This document shows, piece after piece, positions 1 through 7,750 of a stretch of 64,000 bases of DNA (positions are counted from its first letter, which is position 1; each line of letters opens with the position of its first letter). The notes beneath the pieces were generated by a model. The model was not told the origin of the DNA. It worked only from the letters and a program-made list of their open reading frames with translations, and did not search any database. The DNA lies in the NCBI GenBank assembly GCA_019695185.1, contig JAIBAN010000002.1, forward strand, positions 230,846 through 294,845. Direction: 5' to 3'. This stretch comes from Blastocatellia bacterium (GTDB lineage Bacteria > Acidobacteriota > Blastocatellia > Chloracidobacteriales > Chloracidobacteriaceae). The position numbers and the translations under genes are program-made.

Positions 1-1253
1 ATCATGCCTGGAGGCATTCCGGGCGGCATTCCCATTGGATCCATCGCCCCAAACCCTCCGGTTGGGCCACCAAAAGGATTCATGGATTGGGGTGGCGGTG
101 GCGGTGGCGGTGGGGTCCATTGGTCGGGTTCTTCACGTTTTTCCTCAGCCTGAATGCCTGTCATGACATTGGCATTTTCAGCCGGGTCAATGCCAATTTC
201 CGATTGGGCATAAAGTTTGGAGCAATATTTTTCCACCTCCCGCTCGTTACCGACCGTCTTGATGTCCTGCGGGTCGCGCAAAAAGCGGTACGTGGCCAAA
301 TCCACGGCGGCGTGCGGGGCCCGTTCCAGCAAGTGCCGCACAAAGTAGGAAACCCGCTCCAGGATGTCTTCGCTTTCGGGTATTTTGAACGAATTGAAGT
401 TTAGAAACGAGATATCCAGCCGAACCGGTTTGACCGAATGGGGAGCATAGAGGTCAACATACTTTTTCCGCTCACCAGTGGGCGGGCCGGACTGAAACAC
501 GCTGATAATCAGAATATCTTCATAGTTCATCCGGTTCATCATGGGATGAGCCAACGTGAAGCCATCTCCCGAAGCTGCAATCCGACCGGCGGTGAGTGGC
601 GTCATCCCTCGCCCCGATTCATCAAAAGGGGGCTGAACCACCTGCATGGTCGCCCACCAGTCGGCGGTTGCTCCGGCCAGGTTCCCGGACGGTGCCGGAG
701 CGCTTTCAGGAACAGGTGCGGACACAGGTGCAAACGTTTGGGAAGGAACCGGACTCGGAGCCGCAGGAACCGGGGTGAAAGCGGGTGGCGGTGGCACTGG
801 CGCGCTGGGGGTAAAGGTGGCCGGAGGAACCTGCACCGTGGCCGAAACCGGTGGGGCAGGTGCCGGGGGTTTTTGCGTCGTACCGGCCAAAACCGATGAA
901 ATTTCGGTATTCAACCCAGGTGCTGCTGGAGCCGACATGGGCAAAGGTGGAGCACTGGGCGTGAAGGTGGCCGGAGGAACCTGCACCGTGGCCGAAACCG
1001 GCGGAGCCACTGGTTGCGGTTCCGACTCGACTGTTTCAACCGAAGCCACTGCCCCAATTGAAAGCAGTGCATCCCGGTAAGCCACCGCCTGCTCTTGTGA
1101 CAGTCCGCGTTTGACAATCACCGGAGCCCGACGAATCATGGCTTCGGCCATCTCGAAAGGAACCCGGAACTGCGACACCAACTGGTCGCGCACGCGGGCG
1201 CATTCCTCAAAGGATCCGTTTCCGGCTTTTTCAAAAATGACTTGATATTCCAT
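1..1253 (-). CDS. Proline-rich protein with N-terminal L7/L12-like domain, partial
   Basis: The frame is open from ATG (1253-1251) to the left edge: 417 codons with no stop, so the C-terminus lies outside the window. Residues about 40-70 (VIVKRGLSQEQAVAYRDAL, then an IGA turn) resemble the short helix-turn domain of ribosomal protein L7/L12 C-termini found in other bacterial proteins; this is recognition from memory, not a search. A Pro/Ala/Thr/Val-rich linker follows (about 80-195), containing a near-identical duplicated block (+ strand 808-864 and 948-1004). The next folded segment (about 200-360) contains DWW and a YVDLYAP stretch, and the visible end is rich in Pro, Gly and Met (PPPPPPPP, then GMPPGMPPGM). 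No signal peptide. The role is unknown; the layout suggests a soluble protein of two small domains joined by a flexible linker. There is no clear Shine-Dalgarno site before the ATG. Confidence 0.75.
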   Translation of the reverse strand, partial: MEYQVIFEKAGNGSFEECARVRDQLVSQFRVPFEMAEAMIRRAPVIVKRGLSQEQAVAYRDALLSIGAVASVETVESEPQPVAPPVSATVQVPPATFTPSAPPLPMSAPAAPGLNTEISSVLAGTTQKPPAPAPPVSATVQVPPATFTPSAPVPPPPAFTPVPAAPSPVPSQTFAPVSAPVPESAPAPSGNLAGATADWWATMQVVQPPFDESGRGMTPLTAGRIAASGDGFTLAHPMMNRMNYEDILIISVFQSGPPTGERKKYVDLYAPHSVKPVRLDISFLNFNSFKIPESEDILERVSYFVRHLLERAPHAAVDLATYRFLRDPQDIKTVGNEREVEKYCSKLYAQSEIGIDPAENANVMTGIQAEEKREEPDQWTPPPPPPPPQSMNPFGGPTGGFGAMDPMGMPPGMPPGM

Positions 1254-1380
1254 GGGGAGACTTGGGCCACGAGTGGAAATGTCAGGAAACTTTTTATGGG
1301 CAAGCTGGACTCTACCACACTTTTTCAGTTACCACGAAGTCTCAAAATCCCCAGGGTGCAATTGTCTTTGTCAAACACGT

Positions 1381-1785
1381 TCAATTCTTTGGTTTGACCT
1401 GGGGTTCCTGTGATTCCCCAATAATACCCTTTACAAATTCAAGTAATTTTTCCGCCCCTTCGCTCTGAGGGTCAAAGTTATGTTCTTTTCCATCCGGAAG
1501 GGTTATTTTTGAGCAATGAAAGCAAACACAGGATTCCACCAACAGTTTGTCCTTCTGGTAAAACCTGAAAATAAAGGCTGGGTCAAAACACCCCACCCCC
1601 ATCCAGCTTTCCTGCATCCCACGCCACATGGAACCAATTGACTCCGCCTTTTCACCGGTAAACACCTTCTGGACTTTGATTTTGGCCTCCCAACCGCAAA
1701 ACGTATTGTCGGCAGTTGGATGCGCCGGCATACCTGGATGAATAATTTCAAGCTGGATGACTTCAACCCGGTCCACTTCTGGCAA
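1381..1785 (-). CDS. Small hypothetical protein, possibly 5'-interrupted
   Basis: I do not recognise this 134-residue protein. It has protein-like composition with CFHC and WRGMQESWMGVGCFDP segments and an acidic C-terminus. The frame as given starts at a TTG (1785-1783). Upstream it continues only to an in-frame TGA (1833-1831), beyond which the same frame is open again and reads sensibly (GFSKYDGKMEAG, stop, LESKSWPVFVQYVHRL). The natural start may therefore lie near 1850-1920, with the TGA being a nonsense mutation or sequence error. A one-base frameshift from the overlapping frame that starts MMGKWRLVFDL is the alternative. No Shine-Dalgarno site precedes the TTG. It lies divergent from efp. 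Confidence 0.5.
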   Translation of the reverse strand: MPEVDRVEVIQLEIIHPGMPAHPTADNTFCGWEAKIKVQKVFTGEKAESIGSMWRGMQESWMGVGCFDPAFIFRFYQKDKLLVESCVCFHCSKITLPDGKEHNFDPQSEGAEKLLEFVKGIIGESQEPQVKPKN

Positions 1786-1985
1786 CCGGTGAACATATTG
1801 GACAAATACCGGCCAGCTCTTGCTCTCAAGTCAAACACCAGCCTCCATTTTCCCATCATATTTTGAAAAACCCACCTGCGCCACCTGCACCGACTTGACC
1901 AGCCGCAACCACTCGGCTAGTCTGCCCTCTTTTCAAAATTCGGGCGATTTTCGCCTTCATTTTCCGTAAGGAGCAGTTTGTTTTT

Positions 1986-2543
1986 ATGAGAGCCAACCAG
2001 ATTCGTCGTGGCATGATCGTGATGTTTGAGGGAGAACCCTATCGCGTGATTGATTGTCGTCACCATACGCCCGGAAACCTGCGGGCCATGATGCAGACCA
2101 AACTCAAAGGAATCCGCACCGGGACCACCTTTGAACATCGTTTCAGCGCGACGGAAGACGTTGAACGCGCCACACTGGAACAACATGACATGCAATATCT
2201 CTACAGCGAAGGAGATATGCACCATTTCATGAATAACGAAACCTACGAGCAAATCGCGCTCACCGACGAAATGATGGGTGATGCCATTTATTACCTGATT
2301 CCGGACCTCAACATTCAGGTCGAATTTTTCGACGGGAACCCGCTAGGCATCTCCCTGCCTCCGTCCGTGGAATTGCGCGTGGTTGAAACCGAACCGGAAC
2401 TCAAAGGTGCCACGGTCAGCGGTTCCTCCAAACCGGCCAAAATGGAAACCGGTTTGATGGTGAACGTCCCCGGCTTTATCACCGAAGGCGAACTCATCCG
2501 GGTGGACACGACCGAAGGCAAGTATATTGAACGAGTCAAATAA
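1986..2543 (+). CDS. efp: Elongation factor P
   Basis: EF-P binds the ribosome between the P and E sites and relieves stalling at polyproline. The 185-residue protein has the family length and the three-barrel layout: KOW-like N-domain (about 1-63), central OB domain (about 64-127) and C-terminal OB domain (about 128-185, with the VNVPGFITEGE and VDTTEGKYIERV signatures). The tip loop reads HHTPGNLRAMMQ, so the position equivalent to E. coli Lys34 is Asn31, with Leu32 and Arg33 following. The canonical modified lysine is absent. AAGGAG (1968-1973) lies 12 bases before the ATG. The stop is followed within 9 bases by a heptamer repeat arm. Several proline-rich proteins are encoded nearby, including the Pro-rich gene at the left edge, which fits a need for EF-P. 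Confidence 0.95.
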   Translation: MRANQIRRGMIVMFEGEPYRVIDCRHHTPGNLRAMMQTKLKGIRTGTTFEHRFSATEDVERATLEQHDMQYLYSEGDMHHFMNNETYEQIALTDEMMGDAIYYLIPDLNIQVEFFDGNPLGISLPPSVELRVVETEPELKGATVSGSSKPAKMETGLMVNVPGFITEGELIRVDTTEGKYIERVK

Positions 2544-2551
2544 TAAAGATA

Positions 2552-2720
2552 AGGACTGAGGACTGAGGACTGAGGACTGAGTTTCGAACCGAAACCTGTC
2601 CGTTTGACCAGTGACATACTGCAAACAAAGATAGTTGGGAGTGAAGCTTAACTCACCTTCTGTTTTACAATTACAATTGGAATTTAGTGGCTCAGTCCTC
2701 AGTCCTCAGTCCTCAGTCCT
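2552..2720. repeat. Inverted pair of heptamer arrays, unit GGACTGA (type A)
   Basis: About four copies of the 7-bp unit at 2552-2581 are mirrored exactly by their reverse complement at 2691-2720, around a 109-bp loop. The left arm starts 9 bases after the efp stop. The right arm ends 6 bases before the waaA ATG and occupies the place of a Shine-Dalgarno site. In RNA the arms would form a 30-bp stem between the two genes. Confidence 0.9.
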
Positions 2721-2726
2721 TAGAAA

Positions 2727-4166
2727 ATGGCGCGTTTCCCCTTCCTGCTCTACAATCTTGCCCTTTTGGTAAGTGTTCCCTTTCTGCTGCCCTATTACGG
2801 GTTCCGTGCGTTCAAGCACGGCAAATACATTCCGGGCCTCAAAGAGCGGTTCGGGTATTTTGCCACCCCGCTTCCGGCCTCCACCCAACAACCAACCATT
2901 TGGATTCACGCCGTTTCCGTTGGCGAAGTGCTCGCCTGCCGTCCGCTGGCCCTGGGGTTGCGCGAAGCTTTTCCCAATGCGCGCTTGATTATTTCAACCA
3001 CGACTGAGACCGGTCAGGCACGAGCATACGAACAGCTTGCCTGGGCAGACCGCATTTTGTACTTCCCGCTCGATTTTCCCGGAGCGGTGCGGCGGGCGCT
3101 GGATTTCATCCGGCCTGATGTGGTGGTGATTCTGGAAACCGAAATCTGGCCGAATTTTTTGCGGCAATGCCGCAATCGAAAGATTCCGGTTGTCCTGGTC
3201 AACGGGCGGCTGTCAGACCGTTCCTTTCGCCGCTACGGCAAGGTACGGAGCGCCATGCAGCCCCTGCTGGAACATTTTGACCTGCTGCTGATGCAGTCCG
3301 AAGCCGATGCGGAGCGGATTCGGCGTTTGGGGGCACCGCCGGACCGGGTCAAAATGATTGGCAATCTCAAGTATGAACCGCCCGACGCAGAGGAAACTGC
3401 CCGGCGGGACAAAGTGGCAGCCAGTCTTGACGCACAGTTCAATCTCAGTCAGGGCGGTCCGCTCATGGTCGCCGGCAGTACGGTCGAAAACGAAGAACAT
3501 GTTCTGGTGGGAGCTTTTCTCTGGCTGCGGAAAATTCCGGAACTGCAAAATTTGCGGCTCCTGGTCGCTCCGCGTCATCCCCAACGCTTTGCCGAAGTGG
3601 CACAAACCCTGACAACGGCTCCGGTGCAATATATTATGGAAAACAAAGCCGTCCAGGAAATTGTCTCCCGCCCCCAGGCGATTGAGAAACTGAAACAGTC
3701 TGACTCGCAGGTGCTGGCCGAATTGCGGAAGGAAACCGGCATTTTTACGGTCCGGCGCAGTGTTCCCCATCCTGAATCCAGACAGGCACCCATCATTTTT
3801 CTCGATACCGTGGGAGAACTGGCTGCTGTCTATCGCTTTGCCGAAGTGGTGTTTGTTGGCGGGAGTCTGGTTCCGCGTGGCGGCCACAACATTCTGGAAC
3901 CGGCTTCTGATGGACGGGCCATTGTCACCGGGGCCTTTACCAGCAATTTCCGCGAAATCATGCACACATTCCGGACAGCCCAGGCCGTGCGCCAACTGGA
4001 AAGTGAATCCTATGTGATTGCCTGCAATGAATTGCGGGATACATTTTACGAACTGTTGACCAATCCGGACCAACGCCACGAACTGGGCCGCCGTGCCCGA
4101 CTGGCTTTTGAATCACAAAGCGGGGCAACGGCGCAGGCGGTGGCGGAAATTACGACCCTTTTATGA
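2727..4166 (+). CDS. waaA: 3-deoxy-D-manno-octulosonic acid transferase (Kdo transferase)
   Basis: Transfers Kdo from CMP-Kdo to the lipid A precursor at the inner face of the cytoplasmic membrane. The 479-residue protein begins with a single hydrophobic anchor (about 5-25), then carries the GT30 N-domain signature WIHAVSVGEVLA with the likely catalytic base Glu67, the STTTETGQ segment, and a C-terminal GT-B half with VFVGGSLVPRGGHNILEPAS that binds the nucleotide sugar. The length exceeds the usual ~425 residues because of an insert around residues 300-345. The start ATG lies 6 bases after a repeat arm, with no Shine-Dalgarno site. Followed by lpxK, the kinase of the preceding step, so this is a lipid A/Kdo locus. 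Confidence 0.93.
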   Translation: MARFPFLLYNLALLVSVPFLLPYYGFRAFKHGKYIPGLKERFGYFATPLPASTQQPTIWIHAVSVGEVLACRPLALGLREAFPNARLIISTTTETGQARAYEQLAWADRILYFPLDFPGAVRRALDFIRPDVVVILETEIWPNFLRQCRNRKIPVVLVNGRLSDRSFRRYGKVRSAMQPLLEHFDLLLMQSEADAERIRRLGAPPDRVKMIGNLKYEPPDAEETARRDKVAASLDAQFNLSQGGPLMVAGSTVENEEHVLVGAFLWLRKIPELQNLRLLVAPRHPQRFAEVAQTLTTAPVQYIMENKAVQEIVSRPQAIEKLKQSDSQVLAELRKETGIFTVRRSVPHPESRQAPIIFLDTVGELAAVYRFAEVVFVGGSLVPRGGHNILEPASDGRAIVTGAFTSNFREIMHTFRTAQAVRQLESESYVIACNELRDTFYELLTNPDQRHELGRRARLAFESQSGATAQAVAEITTLL

Positions 4167-4169
4167 AGC

Positions 4170-4332
4170 GTCTTGGGAGTCTTGGGAGTCTTGGGAGTCT
4201 TGGGAGTCTGAAGAAGTAAACAGCGACAAGTAAACAGTGACAGGATTGTTTCTTGTCACCTGTCACTTGGCTTTGACTCTCAAGACTCCCAAGACTCCCA
4301 AGACTCCCAAGACTCCCAAGACTCCCAAGACT
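4170..4332. repeat. Inverted pair of nonamer arrays, unit TTGGGAGTC (type B)
   Basis: Left array 4170-4210 in the TTGGGAGTC orientation and right array 4274-4332 in the complementary GACTCCCAA orientation. The loop holds a second, smaller inverted repeat (AGTGACAGG/CCTGTCACT). The left arm begins 4 bases after the waaA stop and the right arm touches the lpxK ATG directly. Because the unit is 9 bp, the right arm reads in frame as repeated Lys-Thr-Pro upstream of lpxK. Confidence 0.9.
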
Positions 4333-5385
4333 ATGCAGTTCTTCTGGTACCTTCCCGGCAAACTCTATGAATTCGGCGTGCGGCTGCGCATGGCCCTCTA
4401 TGAAGCCGGATACCTTCAAGCCAAAACACTGCAAACTCCGGTTATCAGCATTGGAAATCTGACTTTGGGCGGGACGGGGAAAACTCCGCTGACTGCATTT
4501 GTGGCTGGATACCTGATTGACGAAGGCTTTGAAGTGGGTATTCTGACGCGCGGTTATGCCCGTTCCGATACCCGCCAGAAACGGGTTCTGGTCAGTGATG
4601 GAACCCAGGTTCGGGCCACGCTGGCTGAATCCGGCGACGAGCCCTGGATGCTCGCCCGGCAGGTACCCCAGGCAAAAATCCTGGTTGGCAAACATCGGTT
4701 TCAGAATGGACAATGGCTGGAACAACATAATTCCTGCGATGTGTTTCTGCTGGACGATGGCTATCAGCATTTTCAACTCAACCGGGACCTGAATATCCTG
4801 GTGCTGGATGCAACCGACCCGTTTGGCGGTGGTGAAATGGTGCCGTTTGGACGATTGCGTGAACCGCTCTATGCCCTCAAACGGGCGGATGTGATTCTGG
4901 TCACCAGGGCCGACCGGCCTTTTGACCAGGACGAACTGGAAGCAATTCTGGCAGCCTGCGACGTGACGGTTCCGGTCATTTATACCTATCATGACGTGAC
5001 GGGGCTTCACGAACTCGGAACCAACCGGCCCCAGGCCCAGCGCCTGCTGGCGGGAAAACGGGTCGGGGTGGTCTGTGCCCTGGGCAACCCGGCAGTCTTT
5101 GTGGAAGACGTGACCAGGATGGGAGCCCAACTGGTCTATCAGAAAACCGGGCGGGACCATCACGCCTACACTCAAAGCGATGTGCAGCAAATTGTGGCCG
5201 AAGCCCGTGCTGCACAGGCTGAAATCCTGGTCACGACGGAGAAAGACGCTGTCAAACTGGAAGCCTTTGATTTTGTCGGAATGCCGGTTTCAGTCCTTGA
5301 AATCAAAGCCCGGATTGACGACGAAGTTCAATTGAAAAGCCTTCTGTTGCGGGCTATTGTGCAAAAAAGAAGGAACAAGGACTGA
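4333..5385 (+). CDS. lpxK: Tetraacyldisaccharide 4'-kinase
   Basis: Phosphorylates the 4' position of the lipid A disaccharide at the inner membrane. The 350-residue product starts MQFFWYLPGKLYEFG, typical of LpxK, and carries the Walker A segment GNLTLGGTGKTP (about residues 40-51), then ILTRGYARS and the DVFLLDDGYQH signature. I place the start at ATG 4333; the 32 upstream in-frame codons are only the translated nonamer array (Lys-Thr-Pro repeats). No Shine-Dalgarno site is present because the array abuts the ATG. The stop TGA (5383-5385) lies inside the first unit of the following type A array, so the repeat supplies the C-terminal end. Confidence 0.93.
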   Translation: MQFFWYLPGKLYEFGVRLRMALYEAGYLQAKTLQTPVISIGNLTLGGTGKTPLTAFVAGYLIDEGFEVGILTRGYARSDTRQKRVLVSDGTQVRATLAESGDEPWMLARQVPQAKILVGKHRFQNGQWLEQHNSCDVFLLDDGYQHFQLNRDLNILVLDATDPFGGGEMVPFGRLREPLYALKRADVILVTRADRPFDQDELEAILAACDVTVPVIYTYHDVTGLHELGTNRPQAQRLLAGKRVGVVCALGNPAVFVEDVTRMGAQLVYQKTGRDHHAYTQSDVQQIVAEARAAQAEILVTTEKDAVKLEAFDFVGMPVSVLEIKARIDDEVQLKSLLLRAIVQKRRNKD

Positions 5386-5505
5386 GGACTGAGGACTGAG
5401 GACTGAGCATCAAAACCAAAAGCAAACACCGCCCGAAAAATCTGAAACACTCCAGAGCAATTTGGATTGTAAAATCTCAGTCCTCAGCCCTCAGTCCTCA
5501 GTCCT
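5378..5505. repeat. Inverted pair of heptamer arrays, unit GGACTGA (type A)
   Basis: Left array 5378-5407 overlaps the last codons and stop of lpxK. Right array 5476-5505 carries one degenerate unit (CAGCCCT). The loop is about 68 bp. The following gene is set 30 bases further on and has its own ribosome binding site. Confidence 0.9.
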
Positions 5506-5535
5506 TCTAAGGTCCTGAACCCTGGGGAGGAAACC

Positions 5536-6114
5536 GTGTCCACCAGAATCACAGATGTCGCGTCCCGCCTCATGCAACGCGACCGCAAAAAACTGACGGA
5601 AATTGAAAAGCGCTTTATTCGCAGGCTGGCCGAGCGGGGACTGGTTTCAGCCAACGTCAACGAGGAATTTGAAGAACATCTGACGTTTGGTCAGCGGGTG
5701 GCCGACAAACTTTCGACGTTTGGCGGCAGTTGGCCCTTTATTTTTCTCTTTGGAATGGTCCTGTGCGGCTGGATGATTCTCAACAGTTTCATCTTCCCCC
5801 GTGCCTTTTCCCGTGAAGGGTTTGACCCTTATCCGTATATTTTGCTCAATCTGGGGCTTTCCTGTTTGGCAGCCTTGCAGGCACCGATTATTATGATGAG
5901 CCAAAACCGGCAGGCCGCCAAAGACCGCATCCAGGCCGAACAGGACTATCAGGTCAATCTGAAATCCGAGTTTGAAATCTCCCGGCTCCACGAAAAGGTG
6001 GATTCCATGCAGGCGCTCTATCAGGCCGAACTGAAAGCCCTGGAAGAACGTCAGACTCTGCTCCTGGAGGAAATCCTGGCCTTGCTGGTTGAAAAAGAGG
6101 AAAAAACCCAGTGA
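5536..6114 (+). CDS. DUF1003 membrane protein
   Basis: 192 residues. The N-terminal cytoplasmic part (1-60) ends EEHLTFGQRVADKLSTFGGSW, a DUF1003 hallmark. Two membrane spans follow (about 66-87 and 98-121, the second ending in QAPIIMMSQNRQAAKDR), then a charged helical tail (about 125-192) with heptad spacing and likely coiled-coil character (LHEKVDSMQALYQAELKALE). The family is widespread, of unknown function, and sits in the inner membrane. The start is GTG (5536) with GGGGAGG six bases upstream, in contrast with the repeat-led genes before it. The 187 bp to the next gene hold nothing recognisable. Confidence 0.85.
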   Translation: MSTRITDVASRLMQRDRKKLTEIEKRFIRRLAERGLVSANVNEEFEEHLTFGQRVADKLSTFGGSWPFIFLFGMVLCGWMILNSFIFPRAFSREGFDPYPYILLNLGLSCLAALQAPIIMMSQNRQAAKDRIQAEQDYQVNLKSEFEISRLHEKVDSMQALYQAELKALEERQTLLLEEILALLVEKEEKTQ

Positions 6115-6301
6115 CATTCGCAATGTGCCATTGCCCGGTTGCGAACTGTCATTTCCCATTTTTGAGTTGTGAGTGAGGGGGTTGCAGCTTCTTGGTTTCG
6201 CAGGTCAATGTGCTATTTTACCGGCGAACCCGACCAAGGACCAACAATCCACAGAATTGCCAATCACAAATCGCACATGACCACCCCCGGAGGACTCGTC
6301 C

Positions 6302-6778
6302 ATGCACCCAAACGAGGAAGTCATCACCAGATTCTATACGGCGTTTCAAAACAAGGACCACCAAACCATGGCCGCCTGTTATGACGACGACGTGGAATTT
6401 TCCGACCCGGTTTTCCGCAATCTGCGTGGGGTTGAGGCACGGGCCATGTGGCAGATGCTGCTGGAACGGGGCACCGACCTGACCATTACCTTTTCCAACG
6501 TGAAAGCCACCGACGACACCGGCAGTGCCGATTGGGTGGCGGTTTATACCTTTTCCAAAACCAAACGGAGAGTCCGCAATGTCATCCACGCGGATTTTCA
6601 ATTCAAGGACAACAAAATCGTCTATCACCGTGACAGCTTCGATTTGTGGAAATGGGCTGGCATGGCCCTGGGTCCGGTCGGGAAACTGCTTGGATTTACG
6701 CCGTTTGTCCAAGGCAAAGTCCGCGCCGAGGCCAATCTCACGCTCGAAAAGTTTCTGAAAAAGCATAATCTTCGGTAA
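6302..6778 (+). CDS. NTF2-like / SnoaL-type protein
   Basis: 158 residues with the N-terminal NTF2-fold signature (EEVITRFYTAFQNKDHQTMAACYDDDVEFSDPVF), followed by strands ending in VIHADFQFKDNKIVYHRDSFD. Proteins of this fold are small cone-shaped enzymes or ligand binders, and the substrate cannot be told from sequence. A further 40 residues after the core (WKWAGMALGPVGKLLGF) are hydrophobic and basic, resembling members that process polyketide-like or steroid-like ligands, but that is only suggestive. Cytoplasmic, with no signal peptide. GGAGGA (6290-6295) lies six bases before the ATG. Its stop is followed within 4 bases by a type C array. Confidence 0.8.
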   Translation: MHPNEEVITRFYTAFQNKDHQTMAACYDDDVEFSDPVFRNLRGVEARAMWQMLLERGTDLTITFSNVKATDDTGSADWVAVYTFSKTKRRVRNVIHADFQFKDNKIVYHRDSFDLWKWAGMALGPVGKLLGFTPFVQGKVRAEANLTLEKFLKKHNLR

Positions 6779-6781
6779 AAC

Positions 6782-6904
6782 AATTGAGAATTGAGAATTG
6801 AGAATTGAGAAATTCGTTTCTCAAAGGTGATTTTGTTAAGCTGCTCCCTGCTTTGACTTTCCTCAATTCTCAATTCTCAATTCTCAATTCTCAATTCTCA
6901 ATTC
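6782..6904. repeat. Inverted pair of heptamer arrays, unit TTGAGAA (type C)
   Basis: Left array 6782-6810 and right array 6862-6904 in the complementary CAATTCT orientation, with a loop of about 50 bp. The right arm has about six units against four on the left, so the arms differ in copy number. It ends 4 bases before the racemase ATG, leaving no room for a ribosome binding site. Confidence 0.9.
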
Positions 6905-6908
6905 GATT

Positions 6909-7619
6909 ATGGCCAAACACATCGGGATTGTCGGCTGTAGCGCTGAAGGGGCAGCCCTTTGTTATCGCACGCTCTGTGTCGAAGGGGCGGAACTGTTTGG
7001 GCGGTACGGACATCCGGAAGTCACGCTCCACACCTATCCGCTCGCCGAATATATGAAATTCATCGAAGCCGACGACTGGAGCGGGGTCGCCCGCCTCATG
7101 ATTGCTTCGGCGGAAAAAGTGGCTCGCTGTGGCGCGGATTTTGCCATTTGCCCCGACAACACGATTCATCAGGTGTTTGACCAGGTGATTGCCGCTTCAC
7201 CCATTCCCTGGCTGCATATTGCCGAGGAAGTCGCCAAAAACGCCCGTGAACGCGGTTTTTCCAAGTTGGGTGTATTGGGAACCAAATTTCTGATGGAAGG
7301 CCCGGTTTACCCCAGCCGGCTGGCCCAGTTTTGCCTTGCTTCTGAAATCCCGGAAGCTCCCGTGCGGGAACGCATCAATGACTACATTTTCGACGAGATG
7401 GTCAACGGGAAATTTACCAGTGAAGCCCGTTCCTATTTTGCGGCGGAAATCGAACGGATGCAGCACCGGGGCTGTGATGCCGTGGTTTTGGGCTGCACCG
7501 AAATCCCACTCCTGATTTCCCCGGAAGACTCTGTTCTGCCGGTGCTGGATTCCACTCGTACACTGGCACGGTCAGCCCTCCGAATGGCTCTCCAGCCAGG
7601 ACTGAGGACTGAGGACTGA
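6909..7619 (+). CDS. Aspartate/glutamate racemase family protein
   Basis: 236 residues of the Asp/Glu racemase superfamily, which interconvert amino acid enantiomers by a two-cysteine mechanism in the cytoplasm. Visible marks: the N-terminal GIVGCSAEGAALCYR loop; a first catalytic cysteine in AICPDNTIHQ (about residue 80), where a Pro-Asp is inserted compared with the common CNT motif; LGVLGTKFLM; and the second cysteine in VVLGCTEIPLLI. Aspartate, glutamate and related racemases cannot be separated on this evidence. The last residues (PGLRTED and stop) are encoded by a type A repeat array, identical to the tail of the convergent sensor kinase gene. No Shine-Dalgarno site; the ATG follows a type C arm. 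Confidence 0.87.
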   Translation: MAKHIGIVGCSAEGAALCYRTLCVEGAELFGRYGHPEVTLHTYPLAEYMKFIEADDWSGVARLMIASAEKVARCGADFAICPDNTIHQVFDQVIAASPIPWLHIAEEVAKNARERGFSKLGVLGTKFLMEGPVYPSRLAQFCLASEIPEAPVRERINDYIFDEMVNGKFTSEARSYFAAEIERMQHRGCDAVVLGCTEIPLLISPEDSVLPVLDSTRTLARSALRMALQPGLRTED

Positions 7620-7750
7620 GGACTGAGCTTGATTCCCCTCAGAACCATTTGTGCTTATATCTGAAAGGCAGGGGAAAGAAACGGTTTTCAATCCACCCTT
7701 GTTTTTCCGATTGAGAAAACTCAGTCCTCAGTCCTCAGTCCTCAGTCCTG
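7598..7750. repeat. Inverted pair of heptamer arrays between convergent genes (type A)
   Basis: Left array 7598-7627 and right array 7720-7750. The left arm encodes the last seven residues and stop of the racemase on the + strand. The right arm encodes the last seven residues and stop of the sensor kinase on the - strand, so both proteins end in PGLRTED. The loop is about 92 bp. Confidence 0.93.

Noticed and set aside
3213..4079. 288-codon minus-strand frame opposite waaA
   Set aside because: It is an antisense shadow: waaA is unambiguous and the product matches no family.
4237..4332. N-terminal extension of lpxK made of Lys-Thr-Pro repeats
   Set aside because: It is the translated nonamer array; the LpxK family begins at MQFFWYLPGKLYEFG.
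4150..5190. Long minus-strand open frame opposite lpxK
   Set aside because: It is the antisense of lpxK; its product ends in repeat-derived SLG units and has no family features.
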